In this document: one piece after another, positions 46,127 to 56,362 of the stretch
Layout of the letters: each line of letters opens with the position of its first letter
Numbering within the stretch: the first letter of the stretch is position 1
Assembly (NCBI GenBank): GCA_014904845.1
Contig: MU119223.1
Location: 62,001 to 126,000, forward strand
DNA length: 64,000 nt
From: Acephala macrosclerotiorum
Lineage: Eukaryota; Ascomycota; Leotiomycetes; Helotiales; Mollisiaceae
Direction of reading: 5' to 3'
The notes under the pieces: model-generated
The model's input: only the letters and a program-made list of their open reading frames with translations
Databases searched by the model: none
What the model was told of the DNA's origin: nothing
Position numbers and translations under genes: made by a program

Positions 46127-46824
46127 AGTGAGAGAAGGCTGTGTTAGTGTGAGACCATCAAAGAACGAAGTGTAATTTTGAAAGCTGTCCAGTGTTTTCG
46201 GTACTATTTGTCTCATCGAATACAGCGAGTGCTGTCTTTTCATCCCAATGAAAACTCCTCAGGTGCTTAAACGACCACGATTTGAGAATGGTCAGTGGAA
46301 CTTGCAAATTCCAGCCGTTGCACAGCTAGATGAGATTGCATGTATGCGTATACTTGTACTCTGTGTCTCGAAAGTCGGGATGAAAGTCGTGGCTCCTTGC
46401 TCGCTAAAGTTCGTACAACCTATCAGACAATTTTGGTGCATTTTTTCCGTTGAATTGTTTGTCCAAGGAAGACAAACTTGACGGTTTTTTTGTGATGACG
46501 AATAAATAGTATAGAAATAAATTTTAGTTAGACTCATGAATAGCAGAGGAAGATAGTGAAGAGCGAAATTACAATGACCCGATCCTGATTTTATCCCAGA
46601 CGACAATTGACTATTTGCGAATAGTAAGGCGAATTTTGTTTCTGGGATTCTACCTTCCGAAGAAAGAAACCGGAGCTGCACGGGAATAAGACAGGAATAT
46701 TGAGCAAGATTTTCTTTCTATTAAATTGCAAGGTCTATCACTGGACAGTCGACACCTCTAGAACGAGGCGAACCAACTATCAATCGAGGTAAAGCCATGC
46801 GGAGTAAATAAAGAAACCCTACGA
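46127..46824. other. Convergent intergenic region, no gene seen
   Basis: This is the spacer between the 3' ends of the mitochondrial-type protein and the permease. A 129-codon minus-strand frame at 46292-46681 has no features, and I leave it out. Confidence 0.5.
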
Positions 46825-48893
46825 TCAGAACAGATTACCAATGGTAAGTCTGTAAAGCTTCTCCATCTTTGTCTCTGGTCCTCCCTTCTTCTCTGCTTCG
46901 GCCGCAAGGAACTCAGCCTCCTCAGCATCGATTCTTGCCTTGCCGCTGTACAAGTCAGCCGCCTCAGGGTTGATCACCTTTGTCTTCATGATGAACTTGT
47001 AGCCAAAAAACATAATGATGTAAAGTGGAATTCCAAGGTAAGTGGTGACAAAGGTTCTGGTGTCGAACTTCGGTGTTGTGCCCTTCGTAGCTGTGGCCTT
47101 GTATGCGAACAAAGCGAAACCCTTGAAGAACGCAATCAAGATTGAGAAGATAAGAGCACCAACTGATCCCCACATCCCGAGTGGCGCAACGTAAGCCAAC
47201 GCTGAGTCGGGGATATTTTGAGCCTTGCGAGCGCGCACGAAGTAGATGTGAGAGATGAGAATGGAGATCCACGTAAGCAGACCAAACATGGTGACCAGAT
47301 TGACGAAGTAACCGAAAACGGTGTACGAAGCTGTGTTGACACCCAGGAAGGCTAGTAGGCAGAATGCCGCCGAAAGTCCAAGAGCAAAGACCGGAACTCC
47401 GCGCTTGTCGGTGTAAGTGAAGAGGTGGGGTGCTTTGTGTTCGTGTGCAAGTCCAAAGAGAGTTCTGGATGCAATATACAAATCTGAGTTGGCTGCTGAG
47501 AAGACGAAGATCAAGATACAGGCGTTCAGAATTCCTGGCAGGACCTTAATGCCACTGAGCTTGATTGCCACGACGAACGGTGATGAAGCTGCCGTGCTAC
47601 CTCCATTGGTGGCGATACCCTTTGCCAAATCGGTGGAATTGTAGGGGACAAGCATTCCGAGGAGGAAGATGAGGACCACATAGAAAAGTAAAATTCGGTA
47701 GAACGTGAGCTTGATTGCACGTGGAATGACCTTGCGTGGGTTGGCAGCTAAGCGAAGGTCAGTAATGGGGCTTCCAACCAATGACAGGCTTCACTTACCC
47801 TCTCCAACCGTTACACCAACCAACTCGGTACCAAGGTAGGCGAAGACAGCGGTGGTGAAGGTCGACCACACAGCCAAGAATCTTCCTCCGGCGCCAGCTA
47901 TGGAACAGGTAAGCCTGGTCTCATGTGATTGGGAAAAAAAAATCATTATTTACGGAGAATGTACTCATGGAAGGCACCAGGATTCTTCCAATATTCGAAA
48001 CCTGTGGCATGGTGGGTTGGACCTCCTCCACAAGCGAGAATGAGACTGAGAAGAATCAAACCCAGAATAACGACGACCTTGATGGACGACAGCCAGAACT
48101 CGAACTCGCCAAAGAACCTAACCCCGAAGTAGTTGATGGCGACAATGCAGACTAAGAAGACGGCAATGAAGACTCCGGGGTTGATCTTATCACGCGGAGT
48201 CCAGTATTGGATCACGAGTGATGCGGCCGTTAAGTTATTGGGAGTGACGATGATGTACTGAGGTGTGTCAGTCGCGTAGATGAAAGCTGAGCACTTTGGC
48301 GCGTTCAATTGGTCTTCTTTATCCTCACGAGCTCGTTCCGACGCGGTATATGGGGATATCACGTACCTTGAACCAGTAATTCCAACCTAGACAGAAGCCC
48401 AAAGCAGGATCAACGAATCGCGTAGCATAACCGGTAAATCCAGATGGATGCGGAAGCCAAGCAGCCATCTAAATCAATGTCAGTAATGTCCGGGAAAATG
48501 CACCCTTTCGGACCTGGGGTAGACGTTGCATACCTCTCCCAAAGCCGCCATGACCAAGAAGCACAGAAAGCCGACGAGCGTGTAGCCGATGAACAAGGGC
48601 GCGGGACCAGCTTGAACGAGAGACTTTCCACTGTGTGTTTGTCAGCTGATTACGCCCTTCACTTGTCGCTTAAAAGCGATCACTTACGTGCCGATGATCA
48701 GACCTGTACCAATGGCACCTCCAATGGCTATCATGGTAATCTGTCTGGCTTTCAGTCCACGGTGAAGGTGATGGTGCATAGAGTCTGCATCGTCGTTGTT
48801 GTCTGGGCCGTTGATGTTGACTACATCGTCGCGGTAGACCTTCTCCCTGGAACCCTCCTCAGAAGCAGGATTATATGTGTTGACCGCAGCCAT
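46825..48893 (-). CDS. Amino-acid permease (YAT/AAP family)
   Basis: This is a plasma-membrane proton-coupled amino-acid importer of the fungal Gap1/Agp type. Exons are complement 48688-48893, 48534-48630, 48468-48367, 47954-48257, 47799-47897 and 46825-47747, giving 576 aa with consistent phase. The hydrophilic N-terminus precedes RGLKARQITMIAIGGAIGTG, a family signature completed by LIIGTGKSLVQAGPAPLFIG. Further motifs are FVDPALGFCLGWNYWFK, FGEFEFWLSSIKVVVILGLI, and FAYLGTELVGVTVGE followed by AANPRKVIPRAIKLTFYRIL. About 12 membrane segments are expected. The C-terminus is hydrophilic and Glu/Ala-rich. An upstream in-frame ATG at 48932 would add 13 residues. Substrate range cannot be told. 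Five introns interrupt membrane segments, as is common in filamentous fungi. Confidence 0.92.
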
Positions 48894-49400
48894 CGTTGCG
48901 TCTTCGAGTTTGTGAACGAGAAGAGAAGACACGAACGAAGGTTGCGAAGTAAAGGAAGGGAACAGGAAGCTGAGAGAAAAGAAGTCTGCTTTGAGTGAAA
49001 GTCAAGAGTGACTACGGTAGCTAGCGAAGCGAGAAGGTTTCTATCAAAAAGAGCAAGCGTGGCCGACCTCAGTCCTCCGCCAGCTCCTCGAATTCTCACC
49101 CAAGTCGCACAGCACCTTCCCCATGCGGCGCTCCGCCAAGGCTACTTATCTTTTACCCAGAAGTCAAGGCGGGGAGCTGAGGCTCGGCGCTCTTATCACG
49201 AAAAAACGCCATTGTTAGGGTCCCGCTGTGATTTGCCTGTGGAGTAGCTGTCGTACAACCCTGCACATCTCCAAGCAAATTCCAAGACGCTAGAAAAATG
49301 CAAGACAAAAAGAATTCTCCTTGGAACGTCTTCGGCCAATTATGAGGAGCGTTGGAGCAGGATTGTGGCAAGGTGCAGTATTATTGACCTTGGCGGAGGA
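48894..49400. promoter_or_regulatory. Permease upstream region, bounded by foldback element
   Basis: These 507 bp hold the permease promoter and leader. The foldback element begins directly at the far end, about 510 bp from the start codon, so it could influence expression. I see no named site. Confidence 0.5.
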
Positions 49401-49453
49401 CCACCAGGGGGTGCAGGAATACGTGACACACCAAAACTAGAATTAATTAAAAC
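49401..49453 (+). repeat. Left terminal inverted repeat of foldback element
   Basis: The outer 36 bases match the right end with one mismatch (A versus T at 49421). Similarity continues into AATTAATTAAAAC. The GC-rich outer part contrasts with the AT-only interior. Confidence 0.8.
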
Positions 49454-50057
49454 TTAATAATTTACTAATAAAATTACTTCAAATTTAAAACACGATATTA
49501 TTCATATTATTGAATTATTTCTGGTTAAAAAGTTTTTAATAGTATTTATTAATTAATTTATAAAATAATAATAAATATTTATTTTTCGATTTTTAATAAT
49601 TAATTAAAGTAAATCTATAAATAGAAATAAAATCCTTTTTAATCAAAACAAATAAAAACACATTAATTTATTTTACAAAATTCAAGAACGGTTATGGGAA
49701 TTATTTTTCATTATTTTATATAATATTAAAATTTTTATATAAAAAAAAAAATTTTTTTTAAAATTTTATATAAAGAAATTTTCAATATTATATAAAATAA
49801 TCAAAAATAATCCCTGTAATTATTTTCTCAATTTTATAAGAGATTAGATTTTATATATTAATATAAGTTAAAATTATTTTTATTTTTATTTATAATTTTT
49901 TTTTAATTAATTAATAAAATTTGAAAAATTAAATATATTTTATTATTTATAAAATCAAATAATTTATAATATTAAAATTTATTTATATCGAAATATTTCC
50001 TGTATTTCAAAGATAATTATTGTCAAGTTTTATATGTTTTTATAAATAAACCGTTAC

Positions 50058-50110
50058 GTTTTAATTAAGTTCTATTTTGGTGTGTCACGAATTCCTGCAC
50101 CCCCTGGTGG
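50058..50110 (-). repeat. Right terminal inverted repeat of foldback element
   Basis: This is the reverse complement of the left end, ending CACCCCCTGGTGG at 50110. The flanks outside (GGCGGAGGA on the left, ACCCTCC on the right) show no obvious duplication. Confidence 0.8.
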
Positions 50111-50899
50111 ACCCTCCATCTTCTGATCTGCTCCTGGCTGGTCGCGTTAGCCGTTGATGAGTGAGGGGTTGAACGAAGGCCTGGTGGACGGTGCGTTGCC
50201 AAGGAGATGTCCAAATGAGGTCTAGTCAAGACCCTGTCCGCCAGTTCCCGATGTCCAACCTTGATGGGGACATTTCCTTCTCCATTCTGAAAATTTATAC
50301 ATGTTTCGTAGAAAACGAGCATCTCTCCTAATCTGAAAAAAGGGTTATACTGCGTGTCTTTCTTGAATTCTCTATCTTGCATTTCTATACTTTGTTCACT
50401 CCCCGAAACTTGAATACGACCAAATACCTCAGCCGATCTGCAAGACAGGCGAGTCAGCAAGGAGGATGATCAGATCTGTTCAGCCGTGCTTACAACATGT
50501 TGTATAGTAATGACGGCCGACGAGATGAATTACGTCGAAACTTTGTTGCTTCTCTGTCATGCTTTTCCAGATGTAATCTTACTTCCTCTGTTTGCTAATT
50601 TGAGAAGGAATGTGAGGAAATTGTTAGGAAAGTATTGAAGACTATTGATGGTTACATGCTGGATCTTGCTATTTGTCTCCAAGGCGAACTATCGAGATAT
50701 TCCAACTTCGTTTGTGGCGAGCTTATTGCAAAGTTTTAAGACATGCTTTCATTTGCTAATATCAATTCGTGGTTCAAGCGAATCACCAAATCAATCCTCA
50801 ATTTCAGACTTGCGTATACTGCTCCAATGCCAACCCAACATCCAGCACACTAAAACGGCAGCACAAGATCATCCCACACCTCATCCTCTCACATACAGC
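50111..50899. other. Region between foldback element and HsbA gene
   Basis: There is no secure gene. A minus-strand frame (50065-50460) has a good acceptor at its start (GCTGAC ... TTGCAG, near 50438) and a possible donor GTAAGC near 50493. It then runs into the foldback element, so it could be the remains of a gene. I do not recognise its product. Confidence 0.4.
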
Positions 50900-51478
50900 T
50901 CAGAAAGTAGCGACAGCAGTCGCAAACGCAGCATCGATCTCTGCCTGAAGCGTCGCCAAGCTCGCAGCATCGGCAGAATCAACCTTGGCCTCAATAGCCG
51001 CAAAAAGCGCATCAGTGTCGCTCGTCAATGTCTTCAAGGCGCTGAGAACAGTGGAAGTGTAGCCCGCTGAGGATACAACCGAAGCCTGCCAATTTTATCA
51101 GCCATCTCACTTCGCTTCTCATGATCAGATTGATCTTACCTTAGCATCCAAATCACTCAACAACGTCACAATATTGGGAGTTAGAGTCGTCACAGCAGCC
51201 AGAATCTCATCACTTTCAGTCGAAGTGAAAGTACTAGATGATGTGGCATCGCTGGTAGCGGTCGTGATGGCGGACTCGAGAGAGTCGACGGTAATCGCCA
51301 GAGCTAGGGATTGGAAAAGCCCACCGGTGTAGGACGTTGCGTCGCTAGTGAGGGTTGAAACGTCGGAGCTGATGCTAGAGATGTCTGAGAGGACGGTGGC
51401 GGCTGTTCGCTTGGAGACGGGAAGAGCAAGGGCGAGAGAAGAGGAGAGGAGAAGGAGAAGGGAGTTGGTGAGTTGCAT
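50900..51478 (-). CDS. Secreted protein, hydrophobic surface binding protein A family
   Basis: HsbA-type proteins are secreted by ascomycetes, bind hydrophobic surfaces and can help recruit polymer-degrading enzymes. Exons are complement 51140-51478 and 50900-51085, giving 174 aa, spliced in phase at GTAAGA/GGCAG. The signal peptide is MQLTNSLLLLLSSSLALALP, perhaps followed by cleavage at a dibasic KR (VSKRTAATVL). The mature part is Ser/Thr/Ala-rich and helical, without cysteines, as in HsbA: SDVSTLTSDATSYTGGLFQS, then ILAAVTTLTPNIVTLLSDLD, and in exon 2 TVLSALKTLTSDTDALFAAI. Length fits. The assignment rests on this pattern, and a search would settle it. Confidence 0.8.
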
Positions 51479-52965
51479 TTTGAATGATTGAGGAAGGCTG
51501 GGACAATGGATTGTTCTTTGGAGTGTTTTGTTGAGCTGATGCTTGAGGATTGGAACGTGGAGAAGTTGAGATCCTCGCTTGGATTATATACTTCTCTATA
51601 ACTGCTCCAAAAAGATGGAAGGCTCGGAAAAGATGTACACGTGGTGAAGATTGCAGCTGAGAGAAGAAAGATGTCCGGAAGACTTCATCCCAATGATGTG
51701 CTGCCGAGGTTTGTCTTCCATGTCGAGTCTTCTAGAGATGTTTTCAAGCTTCTGATAGTGATCAAAACAAGGTACGTGATGCAGGAATAACCAATGCAAT
51801 TACCCCTTGGTGAACGTGAAGCATCGGCCTTCGAGCATGCTTCTCGAAGCTGATGGTGAATTCGAGGGGTTGATGATGAGAACTGCGGGGTAAGTAGTGC
51901 GGTGAGAATATATGGACTTATGCTCAAGGGGAATTTATGAAAGTGGGAGGTATAGAAACAGGACAGTCGATGCACGAGGGGCATGAGGTGCAGCCACATC
52001 CCACGATAGGTTCGACAAGCTTTCCAACGGCTGCTAAATGCAGGGCCGGTGAGATAGCTCGGACAAAAAGCCGATACCCGCTGCATGGCTCATCGGCAGT
52101 CATCGTTGACGCCATATCAACCCTTGGACTATCGCGAGAAGTCAAGTTGCTTCTTACGAGAAGTTTGGGTGTGGATGTGGATGTGACGAGATTTGCAGGG
52201 TTCGGATGAATATCCCATCTCATCTGAGCTTCCGGAAGAAGCTGCTGTCTGTCTTTGTGACCGCAAAAGGACTGCGCATCTACTCCGGCCAACTGCTTTC
52301 TAGTAGCTTCAGGGCTACAAGAGTGTGCGAAGCAGTAAGTATCGAGTTGTTTGGTGTAGGAAGTTGTCCAGTGTTGAGTTCTCGAAGAGGAGGTTGGCGG
52401 GGCAAGCGAAGCGAGGCAAAATATTCAACGGTGACCTCGTTCCTTTCATCCCCGTTGGAGGTCTTTTCTCCGATGCACAATCTCGTAACAACAACAAGGT
52501 GTGATGAGATCTATGTCATCTGATGGCGATGGACGATTGAAGAGCGTTGGAAGTCCATTGTGTTGCAGCCGTTTCGGTGCGAATTCGCTTTTTCGGATTG
52601 AGAGCCTCGATTCGAGGCTGGAATCTCCGCAGGGCACGAAGGCTTCAAGTTGGCGGGGGGGTTCTTTGCTCTCATACCTCAATCTTGTATTTCTACAGCT
52701 GATACAAACCCTTCTTTCGCAAATGCAAGACAACAATATATCCGATCATATCCTCTCCAGCCTTCCCTTTTTCCTTTTTTTTCTCCTTTTCTTTTGCGTT
52801 TCAGGCTTCTGCTCAGCTCCGTATTATCGACCAGCTCTAGCTTCCTCTCGATTTTCAGCGTCGTTGGAAAGAGTTTGTCCCGCGTCTATCTGTTCTTTCA
52901 TATTATCTTTTCCAGCAGACCCAGATGTAGCATCGCAAACTAAGCATTAAACGTCACTTCATCCA
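51479..52965. other. 1.49-kb region without a supported gene
   Basis: Frames of about 90-150 codons occur on both strands at 51.7-52.9 kb, overlap heavily, and have no motif or splice pattern that I trust. The last 300 bp are T- and C-rich and are probably the promoter and leader of the next gene. Confidence 0.5.
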
Positions 52966-53472
52966 ATGTCATCTTCTGATACACGTCCGATGGCTACACC
53001 AGATAATCCTCCTCAATCCTCGGTCCTTACTAGCGCTGCTGCGCATAAGAGAACCATCAGCACTGCGGAAATCACTCAACAGCAGCCACCAGTCAAACGT
53101 CAAGCTCAAGACAACTCTCAAAAACCAAGAACGCAACCACAACCTCAACCTCCACCTCAGTACGTCTACGTGGTCACTGTCAATATATTTGATCGGGATG
53201 GTGAAGCTTTTCCAACTACCTGGGGGGTATATGCAACAGTTCAAGACGCCAACAACACTGTCAAGAGTATTGCAAACGATGAGTTCCCTGGTGTCAGGAC
53301 TGATGAGCATGCTCGTGATGTTGATGAGGATGGTTTAGTGTCATGGTCCGCTGATAATGGCAATGGGGAAAGTACATGGGTTCATACTCAGAAGATGAAG
53401 GTCGAAGCGCCTGGGTCGGTGCCGGAGTGCGAATGGGCGGAACCTGAGGATGATGAGGAGGAGGCTGAATAG
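52966..53472 (+). CDS. Small DANN-motif protein, paralogue 2
   Basis: This 168-aa intronless gene may start at 52966 or at the in-frame ATG at 52990; the latter aligns better with paralogue 3 (MATPDNPPQ versus MATSNNPLE). The N-terminal 60 residues are Gln/Pro-rich and include HKRTISTAEITQQQPPVKRQ. The core is YVYVVTVNIFDRDGEAFP, then WGVYATVQDANNTVKSIAND, and DGLVSWSADNGNGESTW. The tail is acidic (EPEDDEEEAE). No signal peptide or membrane helix is present; the basic KRQAQ stretch is conserved in paralogue 3. It sits in tandem with that gene. The fold and function are unknown to me. Clear conservation of the core among three copies argues for a real protein. Confidence 0.72.
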   Translation: MSSSDTRPMATPDNPPQSSVLTSAAAHKRTISTAEITQQQPPVKRQAQDNSQKPRTQPQPQPPPQYVYVVTVNIFDRDGEAFPTTWGVYATVQDANNTVKSIANDEFPGVRTDEHARDVDEDGLVSWSADNGNGESTWVHTQKMKVEAPGSVPECEWAEPEDDEEEAE

Positions 53473-53817
53473 GATGAGGATCGGGGTTGGGAAAAAGACA
53501 GTGATTCTTTCAGCAGCTTGCTTGCAGTGTAACCTTGTCCATTTCTGCCTTCATTTGAGTTCGCTTCTGCATGGAGTGTTAATCGTTCAAGCTTATACTT
53601 TCCATTAGCTCGTTTCGCCAGGTGGTATTACCAGCCTCCCTCTTTTCTACCTTTCCATACCCCTAAATTTCCAGCCTCCTCTTACCAGAAAGCGAGGAGT
53701 TCGTGCCTATGTTTCTGTGCTCTTCTTCATTAACGTTCATTTCTTGGTCGCACCTATTGAAAGTATCGCATCAAGCAACTCGAGTCTTCCTCCTTCGTCT
53801 ACTCCGCCTAATCTCAA
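53473..53817. other. Spacer between tandem DANN-motif genes
   Basis: These 345 bp hold the 3' end of paralogue 2 and the promoter of paralogue 3, with pyrimidine-rich sequence. No gene is seen. Confidence 0.5.
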
Positions 53818-54318
53818 ATGGCGACGTCAAACAACCCTCTTGAACCCCCAGCCGCTACTGGGTACCCATCCCACAAGAGAACAAGCAGCGCTGCCGAGAA
53901 TACTCAAGCTCAACCACAAATCAAACGTCAAGCCCAAGAGCCCCCTGCACCGAAGCCTCAAATAGTGTATGTGGTCATGATAGACGACATGCCAATGTAC
54001 AACGACAGATCTTGTTGGGTCCAAGGCGTGTATGCAACACTCAAAGATGCCAACAATGCAGTAAAGCGATTTGTAAACTCCGAGTATGACAGTGTGACGG
54101 AATACGACCGTGGAGTTCATGAAGATGGACGGGTCTACTGGTCTTCTCACGACACAGGCGAAGGAGACAGGGTTGAAATTGAGGTTGAGGAGATGGAAGT
54201 GCGAGGCGATGAATCAGATCCGGAAATTGGATGGGATTCTGTTGAGGAAGATCTTGAAGGGGAAGATGATGAGGAAGATGAGGAGGAAGATGAGGAGGAA
54301 GATGATGATCAAGATTGA
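53818..54318 (+). CDS. Small DANN-motif protein, paralogue 3
   Basis: This 166-aa intronless gene lies 345 bp after paralogue 2 in the same direction, which indicates tandem duplication. Shared blocks are HKRTSSAAENTQAQPQIKRQ, VYVVMIDDMPMYNDRSCW, QGVYATLKDANNAVKRFVNS and DGRVYWSSHDTGEGDRV. The C-terminal 35 residues are almost only Glu and Asp (EDDEEDEEEDEEEDDDQD), a longer acidic tail than in paralogue 2. Such a tail with a basic N-terminal stretch suggests an intracellular, perhaps nuclear, protein. That is inference only. I do not recognise a named domain. The frame extends a few codons upstream in other frames but this ATG is well supported by the paralogue. Confidence 0.72.
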   Translation: MATSNNPLEPPAATGYPSHKRTSSAAENTQAQPQIKRQAQEPPAPKPQIVYVVMIDDMPMYNDRSCWVQGVYATLKDANNAVKRFVNSEYDSVTEYDRGVHEDGRVYWSSHDTGEGDRVEIEVEEMEVRGDESDPEIGWDSVEEDLEGEDDEEDEEEDEEEDDDQD

Positions 54319-54630
54319 GAAGGAGACAATGTTCAAGATTGTTTAGGTGCTTTTGAAGATTTGCGGGACTTCTTCCCAATCTCTCGGAAAAGAAAAGTGA
54401 GCCACATCTCTTTCCATAGCTAAGTTCGAGCCCTGTAATTCTTTCTTAATCTTGAGACCCGTAGCGTATTCTTTTCCACCAATTTAGCAAACGTTAACAT
54501 TGTGTACTTTTTGTTTCGAGCTGTTTCGAGATCGTGAATTTGAATTTCTGCAAAATCCTCAGCCCTTTCTGGAATTCTAGAAGCCACCAGACGCAGCCTC
54601 ACCTCTTCTTCCATAGTCTCAAATTTATCA
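54319..54630. other. Convergent intergenic region, no gene seen
   Basis: This is the spacer between paralogue 3 and the carboxypeptidase 3' end. A 75-codon minus-strand frame at 54420-54647 overlaps the carboxypeptidase end and has no support. Confidence 0.5.
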
Positions 54631-56362
54631 TCAAGTGTTTCGATCAAACGACTTCCCAGCCAACCATCTATTCAACATATCCAAAGAGATTTCTGGCTGA
54701 TCCATAGGAACCATGTGTCCCGACCCATCAACAGTAACAAGGGCAAACCTCGTCGTCTTCTCATCCCCCTCCACCATCTTAATATTAACCTCCTTAAACT
54801 CCCCGGCCACAACTTCCTTCCCATCCTTCGTACTCTTCCACGGCTTCAAATCCTTGGACGTAAACGCACTCTGGCCCTTCCAAGGCATATTTGCCGTCCA
54901 ACGTTTCGCTCCCGCTGTGTTGCAAGCAAGATCAAGATTTCCTTGATAGATTAGGACATCGATTTGGTTAGCGAGTAAGTATTCGAGTTGGGGTTTCATG
55001 GTGATTTCGAGATCGCCCGCGATCTGGAAGGCCTCTTCGACGGCCTGTGAAGCGCATTCGAATTTCTTGATGCCTTTCGGGACGCCAAGGGCGGCGAAGG
55101 AGGATTCCAGGTTGAGATAGTCTTCGATGAGAGCCGTTTCGGGGTAGCAAAAGTTGTCGATGACACATGGGGCAGTGACTGGTACAAAAGTAAGCTCCAT
55201 GATCAGACACGATGCGAGAAATAACCAAGAATTGCGGGTTCTACTTACTGTCATATCGATTTCGACCACCAGCATAAGATTCGCCATCATAGAAATTTAT
55301 GACTCCGTTCCAGCAAACCGCAGATGCGGCTTGGCAAATGGCGGGATCAGGATGATCGTAGCAAGTCTTGGCCACAGCAATGCATCGAGGAAGATTGGTA
55401 GCCATGATGTCGCACCGAGTCTCATTGAATACGGGTTCCTTCACACCTGGATTGGTAGTGCAAAGCGTTTCCCAGTACCCGTAAGCAGTATCTAGTGGTG
55501 ATACGTAGCCATTGCCGATGGCCAGAGATTTCAGAGCCACTTGAGCTTGCTTCGGGTACAGAATATTTTGGCTGACAATCTGGGCTCCTAGAGTGGGAAG
55601 GTAACTATAGATAGATCAGTATGGCATTTCAAGTATAATCTAGGAGTCGAGTTTGCAGCTCGCGAAGAGCTCGGCTCTGAATATCTCCTCAATCAAAGGG
55701 TAGAATTTCACGTACTGTCCCTGGAAGTGTCAGTGACTTTTCTTGATGCCAATGGGTTTGAGACTTACAGCGTAACTTTCGCCCATGATCACCAACGGTC
55801 CATTCTTATGCTCAGGAAACACCTGACTCACAAACATTTGCAAAAACAAATGCATATCGGCCGCACTCGTGAAAGAATTGGCAGGCAACGGCTCCCCTTC
55901 ATCCAGATACGAAAACCCAACACCAGCAGGTTGGTCCACGAAAATCAACGCCGTCTCCTTATTCCAACCAAAAGGATTGTAGACAGTGCCATTTCCGTGC
56001 TCATTAATCAAACATGGACCAAGTTCCTGAAGCATTCCAAGCATACTTGAGCCTCCCGGACCCCCTGTGAGCCACAATGCAAGCGGCTCTTCGAAAGCTT
56101 TTTGTGATACAGCATTCTCGGCTTTGAAGTACCAGAAGAAGAGGTGCTTTTGGCCGACGTCCAACCATCCTGTGTATTGTTCTACAGGAGTGTCGCAAAG
56201 TGTCGCATTTTGACGCTTGACACGAATCGAATGGCTGGAAGAGGTCTCGCTCTGGTAGACTGTGAAGTCTGAGAGAGATGGTTCTTCGGTCAATGGAGCC
56301 TGCGAATACTTCGAAGCGAGAATTGGTGTGAGCACACTGAGGATCACAAAGGGGAGTTTCAT
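54631..56362 (-). CDS. Secreted serine carboxypeptidase (peptidase family S10)
   Basis: Exons are complement 55769-56362, a 5-nt exon 55716-55720, 55249-55604 and 54631-55178, giving 500 aa. The signal peptide is [18 protein letters not shown] likely propeptide ends at VKRQ. Substrate-binding motif [20 protein letters not shown] and [18 protein letters not shown] are visible. The catalytic Ser (about 196) is in GESYA, followed by GHYLPTLGA only if the 5-nt exon is used. The catalytic Asp lies in [10 protein letters not shown] (about 400) and His in [12 protein letters not shown] (about 472). S10 enzymes remove C-terminal residues at acid pH in vacuoles or outside the cell. No vacuolar signal is evident, so secretion is likely. 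An ATG at 56377 would add five residues. Confidence 0.88.

Larger units (their letters stand above)
49401..50110. mobile_element. 710-bp AT-rich foldback element (MITE-like)
   Basis: The ends are inverted copies: CCACCAGGGGGTGCAGGAAT begins at 49401 and its complement ends at 50110. The repeat continues with CGTGACACACCAAAA after one mismatch, so 35 of the first 36 bases match. It extends to about 53 bp with small gaps. The interior of about 600 bp is almost only A and T and is itself a divergent palindrome. Its centre, an A-run turning to a T-run near 49751, lies within a few bases of the midpoint of the ends. Around the centre, a 50-bp arm starting GGGAATTATTTTTCATTATT near 49697 pairs with one ending at 49817. 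No open frame or clear target-site duplication is visible. I infer a non-autonomous foldback or MITE, probably C-to-T mutated. Confidence 0.8.

Noticed and set aside
51685..52292. Two overlapping minus-strand frames (133 and 122 codons) and a plus-strand one
   Set aside because: Composition is irregular, they exclude one another, and no domain or splice signal supports any of them.
54420..54647. 75-codon minus-strand frame at the carboxypeptidase 3' end
   Set aside because: It overlaps the carboxypeptidase coding end in another frame and has no similarity that I recognise.
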